Shown piece by piece: positions 53,101-63,089 of a DNA stretch of 64,000 nt; position 1 is the stretch's first letter; the number at the start of each line of letters is the position of its first letter. The notes under the pieces are model-generated. The model was not told where the DNA came from and searched no databases. It saw nothing but the letters and a program-made list of their open reading frames with translations. The DNA is from Lagopus muta. Lineage: Eukaryota; Chordata; Aves; Galliformes; Phasianidae. Location: contig NC_064439.1 of assembly GCF_023343835.1 (NCBI RefSeq), forward strand, positions 19,601,433 to 19,665,432. Direction: 5' to 3'. The translations under genes were made by a program, and so were the position numbers.

Positions 53101-53648
53101 ACTTCAGAGGTAAATGTCTAACTAAAGTATTTCAAAAACCATAATTAACATTAAGAATCTCAATTAAGTAATGTATTCCTCTTTGTGTTGTAATTTAAGA
53201 TCAGAAAGCCATTAGTGAAGTCCCAAGCTGGCTAATTCAGTTCAGACAAAAACACTTTCCATGTAACGCATGTTTAATTTGTTGCATCCATTTCAAAACT
53301 GCATTGTGAAAACAAAGAAGCCAGGAAGGTCTGAAAAAAAGAATTTAAAGCTGTGGGGAAAAAAATGTATTAGCTACAGCAACACCCAGAATTAGTAAAC
53401 ATGAAAAATGTTTCAGAAAGCCAGAGTTCCACAGAATCGGAACTAACTTGTGTCACATTAAGATGAAAGCTAGGCTCCTATTAACAACATATTTGCCTGC
53501 TATGCTGTTTTTTCACTTTCACCTTGTACAATCAATGAATGTACAAATGTTATAGTTATGAGGTATACCAGAGAACTTGGCTATGTAGCTATTACACCAA
53601 AGCAGAAAAGATAAGGCACTTACCCATATTATAGGCACACTTACAAAA

Positions 53649-53846
53649 CTCCAGCAGAGCAGATCATCCAGAAGAGATCCTTCCCTACTCGTGGTCAGCT
53701 CTTAAATGGGTCCGGGAGAGGTGCAGCCAGGCTCCACCCTTCCGGCAGCACAGGAGAATTGCCTTCACCTGTGCTCCATGGCTGACTCAGTGCTCACCTC
53801 AGGTGATCAATCAGAGGTTCAGGCCGTGACTCAGCAGTTCCCATAC
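53649..53846. repeat. Diverged partial copy of the unclassified dispersed repeat
   Basis: It shares block order with 10616-10957: a CCAGCA block, a CTTAA-GGTC-GGGA block, a GGCT-CAGCC block and TTCA-GC-GTGACT near the end. It is shorter and more diverged. The assignment is by eye. Confidence 0.5.
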
Positions 53847-54856
53847 ACACCTCAAGCACAAAGTTGGCAAAAGGTTTTGAATTAGGTCCTTCAGTCCTGT
53901 GTGTAAATTCCTCTGTCTAGGTTTTCTCAGGATTCTCAATTGATGACTACTTGAATATGAAAAGTGCCTGTCTATAATATGCACATTACTCTGGTACTTC
54001 CTGTGATCTTAGCAGCACATATATGGTGCTGTTTGTTGCAGTACTTGTTGCTTGCACAGTATGAAGCTGAAAGCTGAACATCTACTTGTGCACTTTGGTG
54101 AGGATGAGGAGAGACTGAAATTCTGTATGGCACATCTGCTAGCCTTATCTATGGACTGAGATCTGAGTGTTTAAACAATGAGATCTTTTTCCCCTTGTTA
54201 AAGGAGGTAGACTCAAATTCTTGAACTCCTTTGCGATTGATAAAGTAGCATTTCAGTATTGGCTCTGAAATGGCTCACTTTCATATCTGTGCGCCTGTGT
54301 TTGAGAGATCTGCCTCACATGGCAGTGGTTGCAGTGCTGTGCCGTGCTGTGGACATAAGGAGTCCCAGGCTGTGTGTCCACCATCCAGAGCTGCTGGCTG
54401 CTAGCACAGAGATAAGCTTCAGGGGACCTGAATGGCCTGCGCCTCAGTGGGGCAATGTCTCAGTACCACAGCTCACAGCAATACTTCTCCAGGTCCAGAA
54501 CTAGTACCACTCCCTGTCCAGATGCTGTTTCCATGCACAAAGGTTGCAGATTCACAGTTTAAGACAACATACATATGCAAATCTTACCCTTCAGTCCATC
54601 AGCTGGGTTCTCTTCAGGTTCTACAAAGGATTTTGTGCCCTAGTCAGGTGTCTGCCTCAGCCTCTCACGTACCCTCAGGGTGATACTGGGACATGCCAGG
54701 CTGCAGAGCTCCTCCAGCTGCTCCCAACAGCTGTGCTGGCAGCCGACCTCTGGGCTGACACCCTCAGGGCAAGGCCCATCCACTCTCACCAAATGATCTC
54801 ATAGCTTAGAATGTTTTTTAAGACCCCTGGTATTTTCTGTCGCTGCCATTTGGGTG

Positions 54857-55318
54857 GGTAATTGCTTGGCACTGATGAAGTTGCACCTCGAGTACTTTAT
54901 TCATTTTGGAGTCCTTCACTTCAAGGAAGACATCAAGGCCCTGAAGCGTGTCCAGAGTAGGACAGTAAAGCTGGTGTGGGGTCTGGAGCACAAATCTGAT
55001 GGGGAGCGGCTGAGGGAACTGGGATTGCTCAGTCTGGAGAAAAGAAGGCTCAGGGGAAACCTCATCGCTCTCTACATTCACCTGAAAGGAGGTAACAGTG
55101 ATATGATAAGGGGTAAGGACCTTAAGTTGCCCCAGGGAGGTTCAGGATATTAGGAAAAATGTCCAAAAGAGTGTTGAGGTATTATTGGAACCAGATCCCC
55201 AGGGAAGTGGTGGACTCATCGTCCCTAGAAGCATAGAAGAACTTGCAGATGTGATGGGTTGACAGCTGGCCTAAGTGATCTTAGCTGTCTTTCCCAGCCT
55301 TAGTGATGGTTCTATGAC
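54857..55318 (+). mobile_element. CR1 LINE 3' fragment immediately upstream of HACD1
   Basis: The ORF2 C-terminal remnant encodes [20 protein letters not shown], then [21 protein letters not shown] degraded 3' region follows, ending TGATGGTTCTATGACA at 55303-55318. The next bases are the GC-rich HACD1 promoter. The start codon of HACD1 is 270 nt further. Confidence 0.92.
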
Positions 55319-55324
55319 AGCTTC

Positions 55325-56260
55325 CAGCTGGGGGCCCACACGGTGCTGCCCGGCGGCCGCCCCCTCTGAGGCCGTTCCGCCCTCCGCCCGCAGGCGTGCC
55401 CGGGAGCCCACAGGGGCGGAGGGAGGAGCGCGCGGCGCCATGTGAGCGGCGGGCGGCGAGCGGCGGCCCTCGAGGAAGACAGATGGGGTGAGAGACAGCG
55501 CGAGGTCCAGCTGTCAGCGCGGCCTCAGCCCCGCCGCGGAGGGAGCCCCTCCTCCCCGCGGCTGTGCGCTCCTTGCCCGCGGGGAACCATGGCGTCCAGC
55601 GAGGAGGACGGAAGCAGCAACGGCTCTGTGGAGGAGAAGGAGAACGGCAAGAAGAGGAGCCTGGGCGCCCTGGCTACGGCCTGGCTCATCTTCTACAACA
55701 TCGCCATGACCGCGGGGTGAGCGGGCGGCGGGCGGGCGGCGGCGCGGCGCCGCGGGCGGGCGCGGAGCGGCGGGGCCGGAGCAGCTCGGCCTGGGGATCG
55801 GGCGGCGGCGATCGCGGGGCGGCGGGACGCGGTCCCGGGGCGCCGGGGAGCCGCGGTGAGTCGGGCGAGCCCTCGCCTGCCCGGCATTGCCTAATACGGT
55901 GCAGCGTTACCAGCAGCGAGCGCGTCATCCCGGAGCCCGCGGCGGAGGTTAAGTATAGCCGGGCCAGGAATGCCGGCGGGGGTGCCGCGCGGGCTGCGCC
56001 CACGGAGCCTGCTCCTTCCACCGCCAACCGCCCTCGGGCCGTCCCGCGCCCTCCGGGGGGGTTCCAAGCTCCCGGCGCTGCTGCCGTGGCTGTCTCGGTG
56101 CCGGAGGGGCTCCGGCGCTCGGCCGGGCTGGCGGTGTGCGGGCCGGAGCCGTGCGGGGCAGAAACCCACACAGCGGTGTCGCTCCTATGGCGCTCGGCTC
56201 CTGCTGTCGTTGCGGCGGCGTGAGGTGACTCGGGTTGGGCTGCAGGCGCCCGTGGGCTCG
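55325..56260. promoter_or_regulatory. HACD1: CpG island and promoter region of HACD1
   Basis: An abrupt rise in G+C and CG dinucleotides starts right after the CR1 tail and covers the 5'UTR, exon 1 and the start of intron 1. No TATA box was seen. The transcription start is not determined. Confidence 0.85.
55589..55716 (+). CDS. HACD1: HACD1 coding exon 1 (residues 1-42 plus 2 nt)
   Basis: ATG at 55589 is in the strong context ACCATGG. The exon encodes an acidic/basic cytosolic N-terminus and the start of the first membrane segment, ending AMTA with GG left over. The donor GTGAGC at 55717 lies inside a G-quadruplex-type sequence. Confidence 0.95.
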
Positions 56261-59200
56261 TGTGGAGCGCTCGGTACTGCAGTGCTGAGGGGAATGGCTG
56301 TTTGTTTGGGGTGAAGGATGATGCGAGCGTTCGGGTTTATATCTTCAGTGCCTGAAGCAGGTATTTCCACTTCTGAAACTTTGTGCCACTAACTAATGCG
56401 TGTCACGTATGTGCCGAAAAACCCTCCGTTGATTTCCACTTCGTGGCAAGAGTCAGAGCTCACGTGGCTTTTACATGTACGTGTGGAAGATGGTTGAACA
56501 CTTAGCTTTGGGGCGAGGTGCTGATTCTGTCTCTCCTCCTTCATCCCCCCCCTCCCTCCCCGAGGGATTTAGATTTGCTCACCTGCGCAGTTTGTGTGAA
56601 AGCAGAGTATTAAGAGAGAAGAACACATTCTTACAATTCTTTCAAACAGGTTACAGTTTAAGTGAAAAATAAAATTTTGAAGGAGAGAAACATTTCACTG
56701 GGGCACCATCTGTAAATGAGAACAGTGCAGTTCTCCAAAGAGTTTAGTATAGTAAAGTATTTCTAGAACTGTAACTGCCTGTCTGGTATAGAAGCCTGTG
56801 TTAACAACCAACGTAATGCAGAATTGCACTTTATCTTTCTTTCTAATGAAGATTAGAGGGATGCATTCAGAGATAAAAATGATATGTCAGTACCTGGCTC
56901 TACTGAAAGTCCCAACTGAAAATTTTACCTTTGTTAAACTAATTCTTTTACACCACCTGCTGATTTACAATATGCACTACTACAGCTTTCCTGAAATCCA
57001 AAATCAAAGCTACTGAAGGCTAAATGAAGTAATTGTCAAAGATTCCAAATCTCCCAATAATTATTTAAGACAAACATATTTTCAGTCTCTGCATCTGGAT
57101 GTAGCCCAAGACTGCTCCCTGCAGACCTTTTATAGCAGAAGAAAGTGAGGAAAGTGTCTGCTTAGATGAGGTGTAACTTGACTTTTCAAGCTGCTGCTAT
57201 CAAAGCCATCCTGCCAGCTGGATAGAAACTCACTGTCACCTTCCCCTTATCACACACTTCATTGTAAAATGGCAGCCTGGCTGTGAAGGACTGGCAGTGA
57301 GATTCCAGTGATTCCTCCTCTGGTCGTGATGGGAGACAACCTAAAATGAGTACATTCAGATTTAAAATCTGCTGTAAAATCTGAGTAATTTTTTTAGGGC
57401 GTAAATGTTGTAGCTCTGGCAGACTGGATTCATAAGATTAAAGCAGAAGGGGTGAAGGAAGGGAATCATTCCTACAGTATGGGGAAGCCTGGCTGTATAT
57501 AGATTTGACATGCTATCATGCACTGTTGGACTGGACGAAGCAAAGGACAATGCAGTAGTAGGCCCTGTGTGAGGCAGTTGTCACAGGACTGATGCTGAAG
57601 TGTGTACCATCCAAAGGGAATACAGAGCTGTTACGATCCATGCAGGACTCATGCTGTTACAGCATAATGTGTCCAATCAGATAACCATCTTTCCTGCTAT
57701 CTGCTTATCAACTTTAGCCAGTCTCTTATCTATAGGGAAGAGTATAAGAGCAGGGAAAGAGTTAAAGTTTTATCCAAATGTTTATGTATATGTTTCCCTG
57801 AATATCTATATATTCACCAAATCTGCCTCAGAATATTTCTCAGACTCCACTGCTGTTTCTCTTTGGCCTTCCTTAGCCACAGTTCATGTTGCTGTACAGC
57901 TTTGCTTGCAATGGTTCTATGGAGGGTAAGAGAACTGAATCATTGTTCCCAACTATCCTCAGACAAGAAGTTAAATTGATGTTATTGCAATTTATGTATT
58001 TTCATTTTTAACCCTGAAAATATCACTTGTAGTTCTGGCTATGCCTTTAAGTCAATTAAAGACATTTTATCCTTAGCCTTTGTGGATTTAAACCTGAAGT
58101 TTCAGGGGTCCCTAGTGCGATGTTTGTGAGAATGTTTGTGTAACTGTGGATTAGTAACAGAACATATGGTACATTGTTTGGAAAAAGTTCATTATATAAA
58201 CATGGATTAATTATGTGGAAGCAACTGCGCATACCTTGGGTTGTTGCTCTAGATCTGAGATGAGGGGTGAGAGTCATAACAAATGTAGCTGTGAAATGGG
58301 GTTTTTTAATCCATTTTCATTTGAGATCTCAGTTTGAATTTTATGTCACATTTCACTTTGATTAAAAGATACTTTACTGCATTTACACTGGAAGGATGAT
58401 CAGTTGATCCATCAGTTGGTGGTGTACTGATTCCTTAAAAAAAAAAAAAATTGGAAAAATTAGCCAACACCTTCAAATGTGTTCGTTTAATATTCTCATC
58501 TCTGGAAGCCAGGAGCACAGAGCGTGGGTCTTTCAACACATCAGAATCTGCTTTTCTGAGGTGACTTGTCATTACCTCTGAGTTGTAGAATAGAAGCATG
58601 GTGGTCACTTGTCAGTTCTGAAACTGAAGCGTTAAGGGGTAATGAAGAATGTGAAAACAGTGTGCACAGGTGACAGTCTTTTGTGTGTGCAAACCTGAGA
58701 CCCAAAATCTGAGTTCAAATAACAGTAATCCACAGTAAAGGTGTGTGAGGATTTAGTGGTAGAAAATGTGTAGCCACTGCTAGTGAAAAGTGTGTTGGGC
58801 CCCTGGGTTAAGTAATTCAAGTTAATCCTCTGAAGGTAAACAAATCCTTCTCTATCCTTTTCCAGGTTAAGAGTTTAAGAAGTTTAATGTTGATATAGCA
58901 TTTCATAATATTTAGGTCTAAGGGTATTTTTAATAATCTCCTAAGAACACCAACAAGTGAAGACGCAAAGGTATTCAGTAAGAAAATGTTGTACTAAATT
59001 ATTTATATTAGATGGAAAGCTTTAGAATTTTTATTTGAAAGGTATCCATTCTCTTTCTTTTGTAGGTGGTTGGTATTGGGTATTGCCATGGCACGATTTT
59101 ATATCCAGAGAGGAACACACAGAGGTTTATTCAGAAGCGTGCAAAAGATACTTAAATTTTTCCAGACATTCGCTTTGCTTGAGGTAAATTTCAAACATCA

Positions 59201-62200
59201 GTTTATTTTTCTGGATTCTGCATATCATAGGCAAATACATTATTAACCTGAATTCAATATGAAAATATTGTATGAGTACTAAAAGATGTTTTATCTTTAT
59301 TATTTGATGATAATTTTTTTGTTTGCTTGTTTGTGAGAGCAAGGAGATTTGTTGAAATAAAGGAGCACCTTTTTTGAAAATTAACTGTAATATTGGTTTT
59401 AAATCAGATGTTCCCTGGGAACTGCTTTGCTTCTGCTTATTCCCAGACTGGATTGGCATGTCCTGTGTACCTCATTACAACAGGGTCTGTACAAGTTGTT
59501 CACAGCACTTTTGAAACAGCGTGACTTGGGCCAATTGTGCACTTGTGGTCTAAATTTATGGTACATCTACAGAATGAAGCTGTTGGATTTATTGAGCAGT
59601 CATGATTCTTTTCCAGGCACAGCAAAGAGCTCTTATCTACATTTTGGCTCTTTTTCTCAATCTGCCCATAACATCTGTCGTTCAAACAGCAATTTAAAAT
59701 CACAAGGCCAGCTGTCGTAGGCTTTTATGCTATTAAACTTCCACAATAACAATTCCACTTGAATCCATGACAATAATGAAAAGCACTCTGTTTGCTAAGC
59801 ATCACTGACCAGAAAATAAATCTGAAGATTTGTAGCTATAATTAGCGGAATGATAATAATTAATTAATCCATAACAAATACAGAAAATTGTAAAATTGCT
59901 ATGCATTTTGCATGCCTTGTATGACTCCTCCCACATTGTTCTGTAAAATTATTATTTGGGTAAGATAATGGGAGTTTATCAGTTGAAAAAATAAACACTT
60001 TGTAAATACCTCAATATTCAACATACGAAACTAGGAAAATAAGTCTCTCATTCACAGTGTTTACACTGAACTCATCTCAGCACTAGTTACTGGTGCTTTT
60101 GTGTGTATTTATGTGTAACGTGAAATGTTGGTTGGAGGAAAAAAAACCAAAAAATGTAAGAATTAAGCTTGAGTTTATATAAATACATAAAAGGCCGTGT
60201 TTGTAGTACAGACAGTAACACACTGTAAGCCAGTAACCTTTAACTTATTTCTGTTTACAGGTAGTCCACTGTGCAGTTGGTGAGTTCTTCCTGTAGTTTC
60301 TCCTGAGCCAAATGAAACATCAGTTGTGGAGCAGAGATAACATGTTTCTCTTTTCAAGGAATAGTTCACACATCTGTGCTTGTGACTGGGGTCCAAGTGA
60401 GTTCAAGAATCTTCATGGTGTGGTTCATTGCGCATAGTATAAAGCAGGTATGTGCATGAGCAAATTGTTTTGAGTTTTTACTAAGGAATTATTAATACAG
60501 TTCTCTTTTCACCAGGGAGACGAATTACAGAGAATGCTTATAGACTTGAGTACAGTTTAGAAGCTGGAGTTACAGAACTGAATCCATGTACTTCTCCCCA
60601 GGAGGGGGGTCTGGGTGTTAGCTGTTAAACAACCCTGTCTGTAGTATCGTGCCAGCTCTGGTCTGCATACGTGCTATCAATGACCAGTGCTTCTGTTCAC
60701 CTACAAACATACCATCGTGTCATGTGTTGCCTTTCAAGAATGTAATTTATCACTCTCTGAATGTATCTAAATGAAAATATGACTTACATTGAATTAACGT
60801 GAACATACGTGGTTGTAATTTCGCAGTTTGTTTTAGGAACCTTCCCAAGACTTTAATGTAATGTAATGTAATATCAATATTTGATAGCCTGCATACTGAA
60901 TTATTTTCATTAAAAATCTATCAAGTTTTTCAGTGTGCCGGAGGCACACTTGAAGTCCTGAATAAATGTCAGTGATTTATTTGCCTGGCTGTAGGTGGTT
61001 ATTGTAAATCTAGTGATTTGTTAGCAGAATGAAATGAGCAGACTGCATACAGCTAGAAGTAGGATATGCATTCTGCTTTCTGTAAAGGGCACATAAGAAT
61101 TCAGGGGTAAATTTTGAGTTTGCTCCTGTATTCCTTTAAATTTAAAAAGCTGAGCCATTAAACTGTCTCACCAGCAGATGGCACATGCCTGTCTTCCAGT
61201 GAGATACCATTACTGCCTTGGTTGTCAAATCCCTTAATTTCAGTTCTCTACACTTCATCTTTTCCTTTACTATTGCTTTTTTTTTTTTTTTTTTTTTTTT
61301 TTTAACTACAGAATATATGTTTCTGATTTTTTTTTTCTGTTTAAGTTAAGCATTTTCAGTACTTTCATTTTTTTCTTGAGGAAAAAAAATCAATTATTAA
61401 CTACTTTTTTTCATGTTGATTGTTTTCACGAATGCTGAAATATAGTGCAGCTTTTTGCCACTTTTTGTCATTTGCAGTGCAGTAGTAATCTTTAGCATAT
61501 CCTGTCATTTCTCAGTCTTCAGTACAGTAGGTCAAGCTGTGTCCAAGAAAACTACATCTAAATGTATGTCTGATTGCATTTCATGCTGTTACTGCCTAGC
61601 AGGCATGAATGTTCAGGGTCATGCTAGGTGGTGAGAGGCATGGTAGTGATAATAGCCAGACCCACACCTCTGTACTTGACTGGAGATTTGCAAGGCAACA
61701 AATAGGAATTCTCTGCATACTTATTTAAAGCACTTCTGGTCTGATTCAATGCTGTGGCATGAATCCAAGTTTGGGTTATCAATGTTTGTTTGTAATCACA
61801 TGAGGTTAAGAACAACCTAATTCTGTCTTCTCCTTTGCTTATCTGTTCGTGGTTGCTGTTTGTTCGTGAGTTTGGAGATATTCTTCTATCTCCTTTCTAT
61901 TTTGTGGATGTTTGTGAGATCCTTTTACTGAAGGTGCATCTTTGACTGACACATTGAGGTGCAATTTTATGAGATGATGATCACTTACATCTTTATGATG
62001 TATTAAACTTTGTCACCATGTAGTATTTTATTTTTTAAAAAAAGCAATTTCCTCTTTTTTTTTTGTCATTTTAACAAAATTGTGTTTATTTCAAGACATC
62101 TCTGCAGCTTTTCAGACTTCAGGCATGGAATTGTATTACAAAATTCCCCCTTTTAAAGAAAATTACTTTTAAACCGCATTAACTTGCTCGTAATTCTTCT

Positions 62201-63089
62201 CAGAATCCAGTGCTTCTCCATGTGCCTTCTTTCACTTTGAGGACTTCTGTTTATTTTTTCACTTAGAGTGAAAAATAATTGCTATTTTGAAGCAGCAGAT
62301 AAATGTGTTACCTACTGATGAGGCAGTTTAATGACTCAGAGTATAAACCTTAAACAGAAGAGTTGAACAGTTTTACCCCAAACTCCTGATGTATGAATCA
62401 CTCTTCAGTGAGCGATCTTTTCCAACTCCTTGACTGTCTTGCAGCCTGATTTGATCTGCTACTAAGCTCAGTTAGTAGACTAAACAATTCCTGTCATCCA
62501 AAATTTCATGGCGGTTTAGATTACAGGAAAGTAAGAGAAAATCCAGATAAAGGCAGATAGTAGTGAAATGTGGAATGGGTAAAAGCTGATCATAAAAAGA
62601 ATATACATTAGGTAGTATTTTCATTTTAGTATTTTGAGGAGCAATAAATAAGTCAAGACAAAGCGGGGAAACAGCATAGTGGAAGTGCAGCTAAAGAGGA
62701 GGAATAAGCTCAAATATTAGTTATGTTTTTCTAAATTTGCACAGTGGATAAAGGCTGCTCAGTTTGCTAAGTGTCTGTCTGTTAGCAAATACAGATGATA
62801 TAGAACACCTCGTAGTAACTGTTTCAGCATGTCACTTTTATGCCAGAATTGTCTTTCTTTACAAGGTGTTAGTTCTGTTCCATATATCTTAAACAGAAGT
62901 CTGTTGCAGTTTACTCAGAAAAGAAGCTTAAGGATGAAGGATGTGTTGGTTCTTTATACTTCTGCAGATCCAGAATGAGGAAAGCGTTATTCTTTTTCTG
63001 GTCGTGTGGACTGTGACAGAGATTACTCGATATTCCTTCTACACATTCAACCTGCTCAACCATTTGCCATACTTCATTAAATGGGCCAG
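55589..63089 (+). CDS. HACD1: HACD1 (PTPLA), 3-hydroxyacyl-CoA dehydratase 1, exons 1-5, 3' part outside window
   Basis: Exons 55589-55716, 59066-59183, 60261-60279, 60359-60447 and 62968-63089 join in phase to 476 nt (158 residues plus 2 nt). The product starts [20 protein letters not shown], has hydrophobic segments ([20 protein letters not shown] and others) and the family motif [12 protein letters not shown]. Known role: a multi-pass ER membrane enzyme that dehydrates 3-hydroxyacyl-CoA in the third step of very-long-chain fatty acid elongation. In mammals it is muscle-enriched and its loss causes centronuclear-type myopathy. The catalytic Tyr and Glu of the family (as in yeast Phs1) fall in the LYP-V-GE segment encoded by the next exon, not in this window. 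The start has a full ACCATGG context. Human HACD1 annotation begins further upstream. Confidence 0.96.
55717..59065 (+). other. HACD1: HACD1 intron 1 (3.35 kb)
   Basis: The first 500 nt are CpG-island sequence and the rest is ordinary AT-rich intron with a poly-A run near 58437-58452. No CR1 or other recognisable element was seen. Confidence 0.85.
59066..59183 (+). CDS. HACD1: HACD1 coding exon 2 (residues 43-82)
   Basis: The 118-nt exon follows acceptor TTTTGTAG. It encodes [20 protein letters not shown], then [16 protein letters not shown], matching HACD1. The donor is GTAAAT. It ends in phase 0. Confidence 0.96.
60261..60279 (+). CDS. HACD1: HACD1 coding exon 3, 19-nt microexon (residues 83-88 plus 1 nt)
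   Basis: Acceptor TTTACAG and donor GTGAGT enclose 19 nt encoding VVHCAV plus G. These residues match the segment between exons 2 and 4 of HACD1 (FALLE-VVHCAVG-IVHTSV). Skipping the exon or retaining the 79-nt intron after it breaks the frame; retention gives a TAG after six more codons. Confidence 0.92.
60359..60447 (+). CDS. HACD1: HACD1 coding exon 4 (residues 89-118)
   Basis: The 89-nt exon follows acceptor TTTTCAAG. It encodes [20 protein letters not shown] followed by WFIAHSIKQ, a membrane segment of the family. The donor is GTATGT. It ends in phase 0. Confidence 0.96.
60855..60874. repeat. ATGTA pentanucleotide repeat
   Basis: Four tandem units of TAATG/ATGTA type in HACD1 intron 4. 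Confidence 0.8.
61277..61303. repeat. Poly-T tract
   Basis: About 27 consecutive T residues in HACD1 intron 4. On the sense strand it could act as a pyrimidine tract, but no exon follows it. Confidence 0.9.
62968..63089 (+). CDS. HACD1: HACD1 coding exon 5 (residues 119-158 plus 2 nt)
   Basis: The 122-nt exon follows acceptor TTCTGCAG. It encodes [20 protein letters not shown], then [20 protein letters not shown]. The donor is CAG|GTGGAG, chosen because the family continues R-Y-N after KWA and AG needs one more base. Reading past the donor gives 22 further codons and a TAA at 63154-63156. Confidence 0.94.

Larger units (their letters stand above)
46440..55324. other. Intergenic region between the divergent STAM and HACD1 promoters
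   Basis: The start codons are 9.58 kb apart, facing away from each other. The interval is AT-rich with a CR1 fragment at each end (46658-47160 and 54857-55318) and a partial dispersed repeat near 53649-53846. GC-richer patches of unknown nature lie near 51044-51260 and 54290-54790. No coding exon was recognised. Confidence 0.75.
59184..62967 (+). other. HACD1: HACD1 introns 2-4
   Basis: Intron 2 is 1077 nt, intron 3 only 79 nt and intron 4 is 2520 nt. Intron 4 holds an ATGTA pentamer run at about 60855-60874 and a 27-nt poly-T at 61277-61303. Nothing else was recognised. Confidence 0.85.

Noticed and set aside
55564..56314. Long GC-rich ORFs around HACD1 exon 1
   Set aside because: Composition artefacts in the CpG island. 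They run through the exon 1 donor and match no family.
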